Source of the DNA: Pseudoxanthomonas winnipegensis
GTDB taxonomy: Bacteria > Pseudomonadota > Gammaproteobacteria > Xanthomonadales > Xanthomonadaceae
Reading direction: 5' to 3'
Length of the DNA stretch: 64,000 nucleotides
NCBI RefSeq assembly: GCF_004283755.1
Contig: NZ_SHMH01000010.1
Coordinates: 119,768-183,767 of the forward strand
Under the pieces are notes generated by a model. It saw only the letters and a list, made by a program, of their open reading frames with translations, was not told the DNA's origin and searched no databases. Positions 18,890-27,716 of this stretch are shown here, piece after piece (within the stretch, counting starts at the first letter, position 1; every line of letters starts with the position of its first letter). The position numbers and the translations under genes were made by a program.

Positions 18890-19473
18890 TGCAACGACGC
18901 GAACTGCTCAAGATGATCACCGCCGCCACTGGCATGGCCATGATCGGCCTGCCCTCGGTGGTGTTCGGCCAGGCCCAGCTGCCGGTGCCGCCGGCCAACA
19001 ACGCCTTCTCCAAGACGCAGGTGGCGCTGCTGGACGAGATCGCCGAGACCATCCTGCCGCGCACCGACACGCCCGGCGCCAAGGATGCGGGCGTGGGGTT
19101 GTTCATGGCCCGCTTCGTGACCGATTGCTACGACCCGCAGCAGCAGGCGGTGTTCCGCGCCGGCCTGGCCGATCTGGACAAGCGGGCCAAGGGCGGCTTC
19201 CTGGCGCTCAAGCCGGCCCAGCGCGCCGAGCTGCTGGACAAGCTGGCCGCCGAGGCCCGGGCCGCCAGCCCCGATCCGAAAAAGGCCGACGACGAGGGCG
19301 CCGACAGCTCGGCGATCCCGCCGCATTACTTCACCATGATCAAGCAGCTGGTGCTGTTCGGCTTCTTCACCTCCGAGGTGGGCGCGACCAAGGTGCTGCG
19401 CTATGTGCCGGTGCCGGGCCGCTTCGACGGCGATCTGCCCTACGAGCCGGGCACCCCGGCCTGGGCGACCTGA
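18889..19473 (+). CDS. Gluconate 2-dehydrogenase subunit 3-like protein, Tat-signal small subunit
   Basis: 194 residues. A twin-arginine leader QRRELLKMI sits at residues 2-10, followed by a hydrophobic run to FGQAQ. The mature region matches the gluconate 2-dehydrogenase gamma-subunit family: LLDEIAETILPRTDTPGAKDAGV near residues 45-67, and HYFTMIKQLVLFGFFTSEVGA near residue 145. It presumably carries the leaderless GMC subunit through Tat and stabilises it. The ATG overlaps the upstream stop by one base, so the subunits are co-translated. Confidence 0.88.
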   Translation: MQRRELLKMITAATGMAMIGLPSVVFGQAQLPVPPANNAFSKTQVALLDEIAETILPRTDTPGAKDAGVGLFMARFVTDCYDPQQQAVFRAGLADLDKRAKGGFLALKPAQRAELLDKLAAEARAASPDPKKADDEGADSSAIPPHYFTMIKQLVLFGFFTSEVGATKVLRYVPVPGRFDGDLPYEPGTPAWAT

Positions 19474-19519
19474 AGGCCAACAACGTGCGATGCCACGGCA
19501 TCGCCCAAGGGAGAACGAG

Positions 19520-20257
19520 ATGAGCAAGCAAGCGATCGCGATGCTGGCCTGTGCGCTGGCCGCCGTGCCGGCGTGCGCGCAGCAGACGCAGGGCGACCCG
19601 GCCAAGACCGAGGTGTGGAAGCCGGTGCCGGTGGCCGTGGCCACGCCGGTGGGCGCGGCGCCGTCCGATGCGGTGGTGCTGTTCGACGGCAAGGACCTGT
19701 CGGCCTGGGAGGGCGAGGACGGCGGCAAGCCGGGCTGGAGCGTGGCCGATGGCGCGGTCACCGTGGTGCCGGGCAGCAAGGGCCTCCGCAGCAAGAAGAG
19801 TTTCTGCGATGTGCAGCTGCACGTGGAATGGCGCACGCCGACCGAGACCAAGGGCCTGGAAGGGCAGAACCGCGGCAACAGCGGCATCTTCCTGCAGAAC
19901 CGCTACGAGCTGCAGGTGCTGGACAGCTACCAGAGCGCGACGTATTCCAACGGCCAGGCCGGTTCGATCTACAAGCAGGCCATCCCGCTGGTCAACGCCT
20001 CGCGCGCGCCGGGCCAGTGGCAGACCTACGATGTGATCTGGACCGCGCCGCGCTTCTCGCAGGGCGGCGGCCTGACCGCGCCGGCGCGCATCACCGTGCT
20101 GCACAACGGCGTGCTGGTGCAGAACGACACGGTGATCGCGGGCAAGACCGAATACATCGGCGCCCCGTCCTACGCACCGCATGGCTGCGCGCCGATCTTC
20201 CTGCAGGACCACAACGCCAAGGTGAGCTACCGCAACATCTGGGTGCGGGAGCTGTAG
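19520..20257 (+). CDS. Exported DUF1080 protein, 3-keto-disaccharide hydrolase domain
   Basis: 245 residues. A signal peptide ends near ACAQQ at residues 18-22. The jelly-roll domain has the family marks VVLFDGKDLSAWEG, DVQLHVEWRTP, NSGIFLQNRYELQVLDSY and a C-terminal VSYRNIWVREL. Pfam names this domain 3-keto-disaccharide hydrolase. The natural reading is cleavage of the 3-keto-glycoside made by the upstream oxidoreductase. Strong Shine-Dalgarno GGGAGAACGAG before the ATG. Last gene of the operon, followed by a REP-like palindrome. Confidence 0.85.
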   Translation: MSKQAIAMLACALAAVPACAQQTQGDPAKTEVWKPVPVAVATPVGAAPSDAVVLFDGKDLSAWEGEDGGKPGWSVADGAVTVVPGSKGLRSKKSFCDVQLHVEWRTPTETKGLEGQNRGNSGIFLQNRYELQVLDSYQSATYSNGQAGSIYKQAIPLVNASRAPGQWQTYDVIWTAPRFSQGGGLTAPARITVLHNGVLVQNDTVIAGKTEYIGAPSYAPHGCAPIFLQDHNAKVSYRNIWVREL

Positions 20258-20294
20258 CCGGTTCGATTCGCCAGCGGCGGCATAGCTCCCATCC

Positions 20295-20368
20295 GTAGAG
20301 CGGAGCTTGCTCCGCTGGGGCTTTCGCGACGATCCGGGCGAAGAGCAGCGGAGCGAGCTCCGCTCTAC
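20295..20368. repeat. REP-like inverted repeat, copy A
   Basis: Arms GTAGAGCGGAGCTTGCTCCG and CGGAGCGAGCTCCGCTCTAC face each other over a short variable centre. It lies between convergent genes. Three further copies are in the window (23178, 33147, 41688). It can fold as two small hairpins or one long one. Confidence 0.9.
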
Positions 20369-20421
20369 AGGGAGGGAGCGACTCGATCTGAGACAGCTGC
20401 TGCTCCAACAAAGGCATCGCT

Positions 20422-21282
20422 TCAGAAGCCAATCGCCGCGATGCCGGCCAGGACGACGACCGCGCCGGTAACGCGGCGCATGAGATGGTCTTCGCCGAAC
20501 AGCCAGCAGGCGAGCAGGGCGCCGATGACGATGGATGACTCGCGCAGCGGCGCGACCAGCGCCACCGGTGCGCGCTGCATGGCGGTGAGCACCAGCAGGT
20601 AGGCCAGCGGCGAGAACAGCGCCACCACCAGGATCGGCCTGGCGTCGCTGCGCAGGGTCGCCGCAAGCCGCTGCCTGCGGCGCAGCGCCAGCGGCGTCAT
20701 GATCAGGCCCTGCAGCAGCAGGGTGCCGGCGTAATAGCTCGCCGGCGCCAGGCGCCAGGTGGTGACCACGTAGCTGTCCCAGAGCGTGTAGGCCGCGATC
20801 GCGGCCCCGGTCGCGCCGCCCCAGAGCATCCCCGGCAGCGCATGCCGGCTCCCTGTGCGGAAGGGATTGCCGATGACGACGAGGATGCCGGCGACGATGA
20901 GCAGCGCGCCCAGCACCGCCACCGGCGTCAGGCGTTCGCCCAGCACCAGCACCGCGAAGCCCATCGTCAGCATGGGCCCGGTCGCGCGCGCCACCGGATA
21001 CACCACGCCCAGCGCGGCGCGGTCGTAGCCGGCCTGCAGCGTCAGCGAATACGCCGTGTGCAGGCCTGCCGAGAGGACCGATGCCACGACCAGCCGCGTA
21101 TCGAAGGGCTGCTGCTCGCGGATCGCCATCGCAATGCCAAATGGGACGAACAGCAGCGTGGACGCCCAGGTATAGGCCCAGACGAACAGGAAGGCGTCAC
21201 CGCGCTTGGACTTGGAGGCGAGGTTCCACACCGCGTGCGCCCCGGCCGCGCCGAGGACCATCGCGACCGTGCCGGGCGACAT
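20422..21282 (-). CDS. EamA/DMT-family transporter
   Basis: 286 residues with about ten hydrophobic helices in two EamA repeats. The second repeat carries PVALVAPLRESSIVIGALLACWLFGE, typical of drug/metabolite transporters. Substrate unknown. The start ATG overlaps the stop of the RpiR regulator by one base (TGATG), so they form a two-gene unit. The regulator's likely sugar-phosphate ligand hints at a sugar-derived substrate, but this is inference. The adjoining gene is convergent across a REP-like repeat. Confidence 0.85.
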   Translation of the reverse strand: MSPGTVAMVLGAAGAHAVWNLASKSKRGDAFLFVWAYTWASTLLFVPFGIAMAIREQQPFDTRLVVASVLSAGLHTAYSLTLQAGYDRAALGVVYPVARATGPMLTMGFAVLVLGERLTPVAVLGALLIVAGILVVIGNPFRTGSRHALPGMLWGGATGAAIAAYTLWDSYVVTTWRLAPASYYAGTLLLQGLIMTPLALRRRQRLAATLRSDARPILVVALFSPLAYLLVLTAMQRAPVALVAPLRESSIVIGALLACWLFGEDHLMRRVTGAVVVLAGIAAIGF

Positions 21283-22166
21283 CAGGACAGGTCGGGCAGA
21301 TCGATGCCCGCCCGCTCCGCGCGGCGCGTGCGCGCCGGATCCCGCAGCGCGAGCGCGGCAACCAGCGCATCGATGACGACCAACTGGGCCAGCCGGCTGC
21401 CCGCCGCGGCCATCTGCGCAGGCAGCGGTGGCCCGCCGACGACCAGCGCGATATCGGCCAGCTTCGCCAGCGGCGTGCCGTACTGGTTGCTGATGGCGAT
21501 GAGCGAGGCGCCGGCGGAGGCGGCCGCATCGGCGATGGCGAGCGTGGTGGCGGTGCGCCCCGTCGAACTCACGGCGATCACGGCATCGCCCGAGCCGAGC
21601 AGGCGCACCGCGATCATCGCCGACAGATGATCCGCGATGCCGATGGTGGTGACGCCGATCGCGCGCAGGCGGAAGACCGCATCGGCGGCCACCGTTGCCG
21701 AAGGCCCGGCGCCGAAGACGATGACCTGGCGCGCGGCGTGCAGGACGCCGACCGCCTGGCCCAGCGCCGCCGGTTCCACCGCGCCGCCGAGCGCGGTCAG
21801 CGCATCGGTGCCCGCGCGGATGGACGCCTCCAGCACGGCGGCCAGCGGTGCGTCGGCGGCGAGCGCGGCGGGAGGCGCGAAGAAGCCGGCGGTGCCGCGG
21901 GCGCGTGCGATCTCGAGCTTGAGCTCGGTGAAGCCGGCAAAGCCGATCGCCCGCGCGGCGCGCACCACGCTTGGCGGCGACACGCCGGCGCGTGCGGCGA
22001 CCTCCGCGGTGGTGCTGGCGCCCACGAACAGCGGATCGGCCAGCAGCAGCGCGGCGAACTTGGCTTCGCTCGCGGCGAGATCGCCGCAGCGCGCCTGGAT
22101 GCTGCCGAGCCACTGGCCGAGCCGTCCTTCCGCCTGCGTAACGGAGTTACCTTTCTTTTTGCTCAT
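21282..22166 (-). CDS. MurR/RpiR-family transcriptional regulator
   Basis: 294 residues from the ATG at 22166 (MSKKKGNSVTQ). The N-terminal HTH_6 domain has TTAEVAARAGVSPPSVVRAARAIGF at about residues 50-75. A SIS sugar-phosphate-binding domain follows with QVIVFGAGPSATVAADAVFRL and AVSSTGRTATTLAIADAA. Members respond to phosphosugars. There is no obvious Shine-Dalgarno; an 18-bp dyad occupies that place (22169-22186), suggesting autoregulation or a leaderless message. It shares a transcript with the EamA transporter. Confidence 0.87.
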   Translation of the reverse strand: MSKKKGNSVTQAEGRLGQWLGSIQARCGDLAASEAKFAALLLADPLFVGASTTAEVAARAGVSPPSVVRAARAIGFAGFTELKLEIARARGTAGFFAPPAALAADAPLAAVLEASIRAGTDALTALGGAVEPAALGQAVGVLHAARQVIVFGAGPSATVAADAVFRLRAIGVTTIGIADHLSAMIAVRLLGSGDAVIAVSSTGRTATTLAIADAAASAGASLIAISNQYGTPLAKLADIALVVGGPPLPAQMAAAGSRLAQLVVIDALVAALALRDPARTRRAERAGIDLPDLS

Positions 22167-22168
22167 AT

Positions 22169-22186
22169 GGAATATGTTACATATCC
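22169..22186. promoter_or_regulatory. Dyad operator between rpiR-type gene and panE-like gene
   Basis: GGAATATGTTACATATCC is an almost perfect palindrome, the only AT-rich dyad in the 80-bp divergent intergenic region. It begins 3 bp from the regulator start codon. A likely binding site for the adjacent RpiR protein; its reach to the divergent gene is inference. Confidence 0.55.
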
Positions 22187-22246
22187 GGCTCGGCCCGCGC
22201 GACTCGCGCGTAGGGCAAGCCCTTCCCACCAAGCAACAGGTGCGCG

Positions 22247-23152
22247 ATGCACACGCAGTCCAATCCTTCCGACATTACCGTCGCCGTCGTGGGCCCCGGC
22301 GCCATCGGCACCACGGTCGCGGCGATGCTGCACGAGGTCGGCCGCACGCCACTGCTGTGCGGCCGCACGGCCCGCGACCAGCTGTGGCTGCAGGACGGCG
22401 ATCGCCGCATCGGCGTTCCTGGGCCGGTGCTGACCGACCCCGCGCAGTGCGATCGCAGGGTCGACCTGATCTTCCTGGCGGTGAAGGCGACGCAGAACGC
22501 GGCAGCGGCGCCGTGGCTCGCGGCGCTGGGCGGCCCGCGCACGGTGGTGTGCGCGCTGCAGAACGGCGTCGAGCAGGTCGATTCGCTCGCGCCGTACTGC
22601 CCGCAGGGACGGATCGTGCCCGCGGTCGTGTGGTTTCCCGCACAGGCGCAGGCCGATGGCAGCGTCCGCCTGCGTGCGCCGGCGCGCCTCACCCTGCCGG
22701 ACACGCCCGATGCCGGCGTCGTCGCCGAGGCGCTGCGCGGCACCCGCTGCGCCATCGAGCTGGTCGCCGACTTCCACACCGTGGCCTGGCGCAAGCTGCT
22801 GCAGAATGCGGTGGCCGGCCTCATGGCGCTGACGCAGCGCCGCTCCGGCATGTTCGCCCGCCCGGACATCGCCGGACTCGCCCTGGCGTATCTGCGCGAA
22901 GGCCTCGCCGTGGCGCGGGCCGAGGGCGCCGCGCTCGGCGACGAGGTGCCGCAGGCGATCCTGGACCAGTTCCAGTCCTCGCCGCCCGATCTGGGCACCT
23001 CCATCCTCGGCGACCGCCAGGCCGGCAGACCGCTGGAATGGGACATCCGCAACGGCGTCATCGCCCGCCGCGGCCGCGTCCACGGCATCCCGACGCCAAT
23101 CAGCGACATCGTGGTGCCGCTCCTGGCCGCGGCCAGTGACGGCCCAGGCTGA
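22247..23152 (+). CDS. 2-dehydropantoate 2-reductase family protein (PanE/ApbA-like)
   Basis: 301 residues. An N-terminal Rossmann fold with VVGPGAIGTTVAAML near residues 14-28, the NADPH-binding ALQNGVEQ near residue 100, and a C-terminal helical domain with WRKLLQNAVAGLMALT carrying the catalytic Lys. The family reduces ketopantoate or related 2-keto acids with NADPH. It is divergent from the RpiR gene and not in a pantothenate cluster, so it may act on another 2-oxo acid. Followed by REP copy B. Confidence 0.82.
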   Translation: MHTQSNPSDITVAVVGPGAIGTTVAAMLHEVGRTPLLCGRTARDQLWLQDGDRRIGVPGPVLTDPAQCDRRVDLIFLAVKATQNAAAAPWLAALGGPRTVVCALQNGVEQVDSLAPYCPQGRIVPAVVWFPAQAQADGSVRLRAPARLTLPDTPDAGVVAEALRGTRCAIELVADFHTVAWRKLLQNAVAGLMALTQRRSGMFARPDIAGLALAYLREGLAVARAEGAALGDEVPQAILDQFQSSPPDLGTSILGDRQAGRPLEWDIRNGVIARRGRVHGIPTPISDIVVPLLAAASDGPG

Positions 23153-23177
23153 TCTGCTCGGCGGCCTGCTCCCACCT

Positions 23178-23249
23178 GTAGAGCGGAGCTTGCTCCGCTG
23201 GGGCTTTCCCGATGATGGCCGAAGCGCAGCGGAGCAAGCTCCGCTCTAC
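23178..23249. repeat. REP-like inverted repeat, copy B
   Basis: Arms GTAGAGCGGAGCTTGCTCCG and CGGAGCAAGCTCCGCTCTAC, between the convergent panE-like and isomerase genes. Closest to copies C and D. Confidence 0.9.
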
Positions 23250-23358
23250 AGAAATGGCGCGACGTGGAAGGCATCAGAGGCCGTGATGACCACGACCTGC
23301 AAAGAACGACGGCGCCCGAAGGCGCCGTCGTTCCGGTCCTGTGCCTGCGTGCCGCGCC

Positions 23359-24216
23359 TCAGCGCTTCACATCGGCCGGCAGGTGCTCGACCAGATAGGC
23401 CGCGCCGGCCTTGACCACGGCGGCCGGGTCGCGCGGGTTGTCGTGCTCGATGATGTACCACTTGACCCCGGCGCGATCGGCGGCGGGCAGGATCGCCTTC
23501 CAGTTCAGCACGCCGTGGCCGACCGCGGCGAAGCCGCTCTCGTCGGCGGCCTGGCCTTCCGGCGCATTGTCCTTGGCGTGCACCGCGTACAGACGGCCCT
23601 TGAGCTTGCCCAGGTAGACCACCGGATCGTTGCCCGAACGCGCCACCCAGGCCAGGTCCAGCTCGGACTTCAGCGCCGGGCCGGCGCCCTCGAGCAGCAG
23701 CTCCAGGCCGGTCTTGTCGCCGAAGCGGACGAACTCGAAGTTGTGGTTGTGATAGGCCAGCGTCATGCCCTGCGCCTTGAGCGTGGTCGCAAGCTGGCCC
23801 AGCGACTTGCCCAGCGCGGTCCAGCCTGCGGCGTCCTTGGGCCGGTCGGCATCGTCCAGATAGGGCACCACCAGCACGCGGTTGCCGATGGCCTTGTTGA
23901 AGGCGACCACGCCGGGCAGATCCTTGCGCAGCTCGGCCAGCGGCACGTGCGAGGAGGTGACGATGATCCCGTACTTGTCCAGCAGCGCCTTGAGCTGCGG
24001 CGCGGTGGTGTCCTGCGTGCCCACGGTTTCCACCGCGGTGATGCCGGCGTCGTGGACCAGCTTGAGGCGGTCTTCCAGCGAGGGGATGTTGCGCAGCGAG
24101 TACATCTGCACGGCGATGGGCAGCTGCGCGGCGGTGCGCTCCTTGGCCAGGGCGGGAAGCGCTGCGCAGAGCAGCAGGGCGGTGGCGGCAAGGCGGCGGG
24201 GCAGGGTGAGCGTCAT
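23359..24216 (-). CDS. Exported sugar-phosphate isomerase/epimerase-family TIM barrel
   Basis: 285 residues. Signal peptide MTLTLPRRLAATALLLCAAL ending at ALA. The AP-endonuclease-2-like barrel shows QMYSLRNIPSLEDRLKLV, TLAYHNHNFEF (His), SELDLAWVARSG, YAVHAKDNAP (His) and KWYIIEHDNP (Glu near the end), a typical metal-binding set. The Shine-Dalgarno GGGAGGACCT supports the start at 24216. Last gene of the leftward operon. Likely acts on keto-sugars in the periplasm, alongside the product at 16288; reaction not determinable from sequence. Confidence 0.83.
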   Translation of the reverse strand: MTLTLPRRLAATALLLCAALPALAKERTAAQLPIAVQMYSLRNIPSLEDRLKLVHDAGITAVETVGTQDTTAPQLKALLDKYGIIVTSSHVPLAELRKDLPGVVAFNKAIGNRVLVVPYLDDADRPKDAAGWTALGKSLGQLATTLKAQGMTLAYHNHNFEFVRFGDKTGLELLLEGAGPALKSELDLAWVARSGNDPVVYLGKLKGRLYAVHAKDNAPEGQAADESGFAAVGHGVLNWKAILPAADRAGVKWYIIEHDNPRDPAAVVKAGAAYLVEHLPADVKR

Positions 24217-24259
24217 AGGTCCTCCCGGAGATTCGACGATCGAGGATGGCGGCGCGTGG

Positions 24260-25387
24260 TCACGCGTCGATGGATGTCCAGGCACGCGTGCGCGCCGAGG
24301 CGATCACGCCCTCGACGATGCGCGCCGAGCGCAGGCCGTCGGCGAAGGTCGGCAGGCCTTCGGGCGTCTGCCCGGCGATGGCGCGGTAGGTGTCGGCGAC
24401 GAAGGCCTCGAAACACTGCGCATAGCCCTGCGCATGGCCGGGCGGCAGCGAGGAGAGCCGGCGCTGCTCGGCGCTGCCCGCGCCCGGGCCGCGCACGAAG
24501 ATCTCCTCGCGCTGGTCGGGCCGGCCGATCCACAGGCGCTCGCAGTCCTCCTGGTCGAAGGCCACGGCGGCCTTGGCGCCGTCGATCTCGAACCACAGCC
24601 GGTTGTGGCGGCCGGCCGAGACCTGGCTCACCGTCAGCGTGGCCAGCGTGCCGCGCGTGGTCTTGAACAGGGCCGCGGCCACGTCCTCGCTGGACACCGC
24701 CTGCAGCGCACCGCCGGCGGCCGGCGTGGCGAAGCTCTCGCCGGTGCTCGCGCCGCGCTCGGCGATGACGGTCTCGAAGGCTGCGCTCACCTCGGCGAAG
24801 CGCTCGCCGCCGACCCATTCCACCAGGTCGCACCAGTGCGAGCCGATGTCGGCGAAGGCGCGCGATGCGCCGCCCAGCCTGGGGTCCACGCGCCAGTTGT
24901 TGCTGGCCGGATCCAGCAGCCAGTCCTGCAGATAGCTGCCGTGGATCAGGCGCAGCGGGCCCAGTTCGCCGTCGGCGATGCGGGCGCGCGCCTCGCGCAC
25001 CACCGGATGGTAGCGATAGACGAAGGGCACGGTGGCCACCAGGCCCGTGGCGGCGGCCAGATCGGCCAGCGCCTGGGCGTCGTCCAGCGTGGTGGCCAGC
25101 GGCTTTTCGCAGATCACGTGGCGGCCGGATTCCAGCGCGGCCTGCGCCATCGGCCGGTGCAGATGGTTGGGCGTACAGACGTGCACCACCTGCACCTGCG
25201 GATCGGCCAGGGCCTCGTCCAGGTCGCGGTAGGCGCGCGGCAGGTTCCAGGCGCGCGCCGCCTCCTCGCCGCGGGCCGGCGAGGAGCCGACCACGCCGCG
25301 GACCTGCGCGCCGGCCAGCAGCGCGGCGCGGCGATGCACCGCGCCGATCATGCCGGTGCCGACGATGACGATGCCAAGCGGGCTCAT
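24260..25387 (-). CDS. Gfo/Idh/MocA-family NAD(P)-dependent oxidoreductase
   Basis: 375 residues. N-terminal Rossmann motif IVIVGTGMIGAVHRRAAL, then VHVCTPNHLHRPMAQAAL and the family signature CEKPLATTL with its catalytic Lys. No signal peptide, so cytosolic. Oxidises or reduces cyclic sugars or inositols. In 3-keto-glycoside pathways such enzymes reduce the 3-keto sugar or oxidise the imported one. It sits 13 nt downstream of the MFS permease and 43 nt upstream of the exported isomerase in one leftward operon. Confidence 0.9.
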   Translation of the reverse strand: MSPLGIVIVGTGMIGAVHRRAALLAGAQVRGVVGSSPARGEEAARAWNLPRAYRDLDEALADPQVQVVHVCTPNHLHRPMAQAALESGRHVICEKPLATTLDDAQALADLAAATGLVATVPFVYRYHPVVREARARIADGELGPLRLIHGSYLQDWLLDPASNNWRVDPRLGGASRAFADIGSHWCDLVEWVGGERFAEVSAAFETVIAERGASTGESFATPAAGGALQAVSSEDVAAALFKTTRGTLATLTVSQVSAGRHNRLWFEIDGAKAAVAFDQEDCERLWIGRPDQREEIFVRGPGAGSAEQRRLSSLPPGHAQGYAQCFEAFVADTYRAIAGQTPEGLPTFADGLRSARIVEGVIASARTRAWTSIDA

Positions 25388-25400
25388 GCGGTGGCGCTCC

Positions 25401-26621
25401 TCAATGCGTGGCCGAGGCGACGGCGGCCTTGGCCGGCCGATCGCGGAACAGCAGCAGGAAGGCGATCAGCACCACCAGCGCCACGCCGGCCGGGAACAGC
25501 CAGATGCTCTGCCAGTCGCGCCCCGCGGCGGTGGTGTAGTGCTCGACCACCGCGCCGGACAGGAAGGTGCCGATCAGCATGCCCACGCCATAGGTGGCCA
25601 GGGTGATGAAGCCCTGCGCGCTGCTGCGGAAGGCCGGACCGGCATGGGCATCGGTGTAGATCTGCCCGGTGACGAAGAAGAAGTCGTAGCAGATGCCGTG
25701 CAGCACGATGCCGATCACCAGCAGCGCGAAGCCGCCGCCGGCATCGCCGTAGGCGAACAGCGCATAGCGCGCCACCCACGCGGCCATGCCCAGCGCCAGC
25801 ATGGTCTTGACCCCCAGCCGCGCGAACAGGAACGGCATGGCCAGCATCAGCAGCACTTCGGACACCTGGCCCAGCGACTGCAGCCCGGCCGCGCCGCGCA
25901 CGCCCAGGTCGTTGAGATAGGGGTTGGTGAAGTTGTAGTAGAACGACAGCGGGATGCAGATGGCGATCGAGGCCAGGAAGAACACCAGGTACGAGCGCGA
26001 CTTCAGCAGCCCCAGCGCATCCAGGCCGATCATCTTGCCCAGGCTGGCGTTGCGCTGCTGCTCCAGCGGCGGGGTGTGGGGCAGGGTGAAGGCGTACAGG
26101 CCCAGCAGCGCCGAGGCCAGCGCGGCCATGCGGAAGGTCAGCTCCAGGCGATGGGCCTGTTCCCAGCCCAGCCAGCCGATCAGCACGCCGGCCACGATCC
26201 AGCCGACGCTGCCGGCCACGCGCACCGGCGGGAACTGCTTCTCCGGCACCTGCATGTGGCGCATGGCGATGCTGTTGGCCAGCGCCAGGGTAGGCATGAA
26301 CAGCAGCATGTAGCCCATCACGCAGGCGGCGAAGGTGTCGAACGTGGTGGCCACCGAGGCCCCCCACATCAGCGCCGCGCCGGCCAGGTGCAGCACGGCC
26401 AGGATGCGCTGGGCGGCGAAGTAGCGGTCGGCGATCAGGCCCACCAGGAAGGGCGCCACGATCGCGCCGATGGACTGGCTCAGGAAGGCCGTGGCCACCT
26501 GGCCCGCGCTGGCCTGCAGCGGGCCCTGCACCAGATAGGTGCCCAGGGTCACGAACCACGCGCCCCAGATGAAGAACTGCAGGAACATCATCGCGCCGAG
26601 GCGCGACAGGATGGACGTCAT
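25401..26621 (-). CDS. MFS permease of the nucleoside:H+ symporter (NupG/XapB) type
   Basis: 406 residues with twelve predicted membrane helices. The opening MTSILSRLGAMMFLQFFIWGAW and VTLGTYLVQGPL are characteristic of the nucleoside-H+ symporter family. Many relatives in sugar clusters of Xanthomonadaceae and Caulobacter probably carry sugars rather than nucleosides. Here, between a TIM-barrel isomerase and a Gfo/Idh dehydrogenase under a LacI operator, import of the oxidised monosaccharide is the most likely role. Confidence 0.85.
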   Translation of the reverse strand: MTSILSRLGAMMFLQFFIWGAWFVTLGTYLVQGPLQASAGQVATAFLSQSIGAIVAPFLVGLIADRYFAAQRILAVLHLAGAALMWGASVATTFDTFAACVMGYMLLFMPTLALANSIAMRHMQVPEKQFPPVRVAGSVGWIVAGVLIGWLGWEQAHRLELTFRMAALASALLGLYAFTLPHTPPLEQQRNASLGKMIGLDALGLLKSRSYLVFFLASIAICIPLSFYYNFTNPYLNDLGVRGAAGLQSLGQVSEVLLMLAMPFLFARLGVKTMLALGMAAWVARYALFAYGDAGGGFALLVIGIVLHGICYDFFFVTGQIYTDAHAGPAFRSSAQGFITLATYGVGMLIGTFLSGAVVEHYTTAAGRDWQSIWLFPAGVALVVLIAFLLLFRDRPAKAAVASATH

Positions 26622-26648
26622 GACTTCCCCTCCCAGGTCAGTGGTGTC

Positions 26649-27701
26649 TTAAAGTCCCAGCAAACCGCGCAGCGCTTCCGGGCTGGCGCCGCTGTCGGCG
26701 AAATCGTCGAAGGCGTGTTCGGTCACGCGGATGATGTGGTCGCGGATGAAGGGCGCGCCTTCGCGCGCGCCGTCCTCGGGGTGCTTGAGGCAGCACTCCC
26801 ATTCCAGCACCGCCCATCCGGGGAAATCGTACTGGGCGAACTTGGAGAAGATCGCCTTGAAGTCGATCTGCCCATCGCCCAGCGAGCGGAACCGCCCGGG
26901 CCGGTCGATCCAGTCCTGGTAGCCGGCGTACACGCCGCTGCGCGCGCTGGGGCGGAACTCGGCGTCCTTGACGTGGAAGATGCCGATGCGCGCGTGGTAG
27001 CGGTCGATGAAGCCCAGGTAGTCCATCTGCTGCAGCAGCAGGTGGCTGGGGTCGTAGAGGATCTTGGCGCGCGGGTGATGATCGACCACCTCCAGGAAGC
27101 GCTCGAAGGTGGCGCCGTCGTGCAGGTCCTCGCCCGGGTGGATCTCGAAGCACAGGTCCACATCGCAGGCGTCGAACGCATCCAGGATCGGCCGCCAGCG
27201 GCGACCGAGTTCGGCGAAGGCCTCATCGACCAGGCCGGCCGGACGCTGCGGCCAGGGGTAGAAGTACGGCCAGGCCAGGGCGCCGGAGAAGCTGGCGTGC
27301 GCCTTCAGGCCCAGGCGCTGGCTGGCCTTGGCCGCCAGCTTGAGTTGTTCGACCGCCCAGGCCTGGCGCGCGGGCGGGTTGCCGCGCAGCGATTCCGGCG
27401 CAAAGCCGTCGAACAGCGTGTCGTAGGCCGGATGCACCGCGACCAGCTGGCCCTGCAGATGGGTCGACAGCTCGGTGATCTGCACGCCGTGGCCAGCCAG
27501 CATGCCGGCCAGGTCGTCGCAGTAGTCCTGGCTCTCGGCGGCCTTGGCCAGGTCGAAGATATGCGGTGCGCTGGTCGGCACCTGCACCCCGCGATAGCCC
27601 AGGCCTGCGGCCCATTGCGCCAGCGTGTCCAACCGGTTGAATGGCGCGGTGTCGCCAATGAACTGCGCCAGGAACAGCGCCGGGCCCTTGAGCGTTCGCA
27701 T
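26649..27701 (-). CDS. Cytosolic sugar-phosphate isomerase/epimerase-family TIM barrel
   Basis: 350 residues, no signal peptide. Barrel motifs: GYRGVQVPTSAPHIF, DLCFEIHPGEDLHDG (Glu, His), LYDPSHLLLQQMDYLGFID (Asp, His), FHVKDAEFRP (His, Asp) and WAVLEWECCLKHPEDG (Glu). These match a subgroup of xylose-isomerase-like proteins common beside Gfo/Idh enzymes. First gene of the leftward operon, 16 bp from the LacI operator. Likely isomerises the keto-sugar or its reduction product. Confidence 0.87.
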   Translation of the reverse strand: MRTLKGPALFLAQFIGDTAPFNRLDTLAQWAAGLGYRGVQVPTSAPHIFDLAKAAESQDYCDDLAGMLAGHGVQITELSTHLQGQLVAVHPAYDTLFDGFAPESLRGNPPARQAWAVEQLKLAAKASQRLGLKAHASFSGALAWPYFYPWPQRPAGLVDEAFAELGRRWRPILDAFDACDVDLCFEIHPGEDLHDGATFERFLEVVDHHPRAKILYDPSHLLLQQMDYLGFIDRYHARIGIFHVKDAEFRPSARSGVYAGYQDWIDRPGRFRSLGDGQIDFKAIFSKFAQYDFPGWAVLEWECCLKHPEDGAREGAPFIRDHIIRVTEHAFDDFADSGASPEALRGLLGL

Positions 27702-27716
27702 GCTTTACGTTCTTGA

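Noticed and set aside
22247..23152. Pantothenate biosynthesis gene panE
   Set aside because: The family fits, but no pantothenate genes are near and the context is a sugar-responsive regulator, so a firm symbol is not justified.
25401..26621. True nucleoside permease
   Set aside because: The family name suggests nucleosides, but every neighbour acts on sugars and the operon is under a LacI operator; substrate left open.
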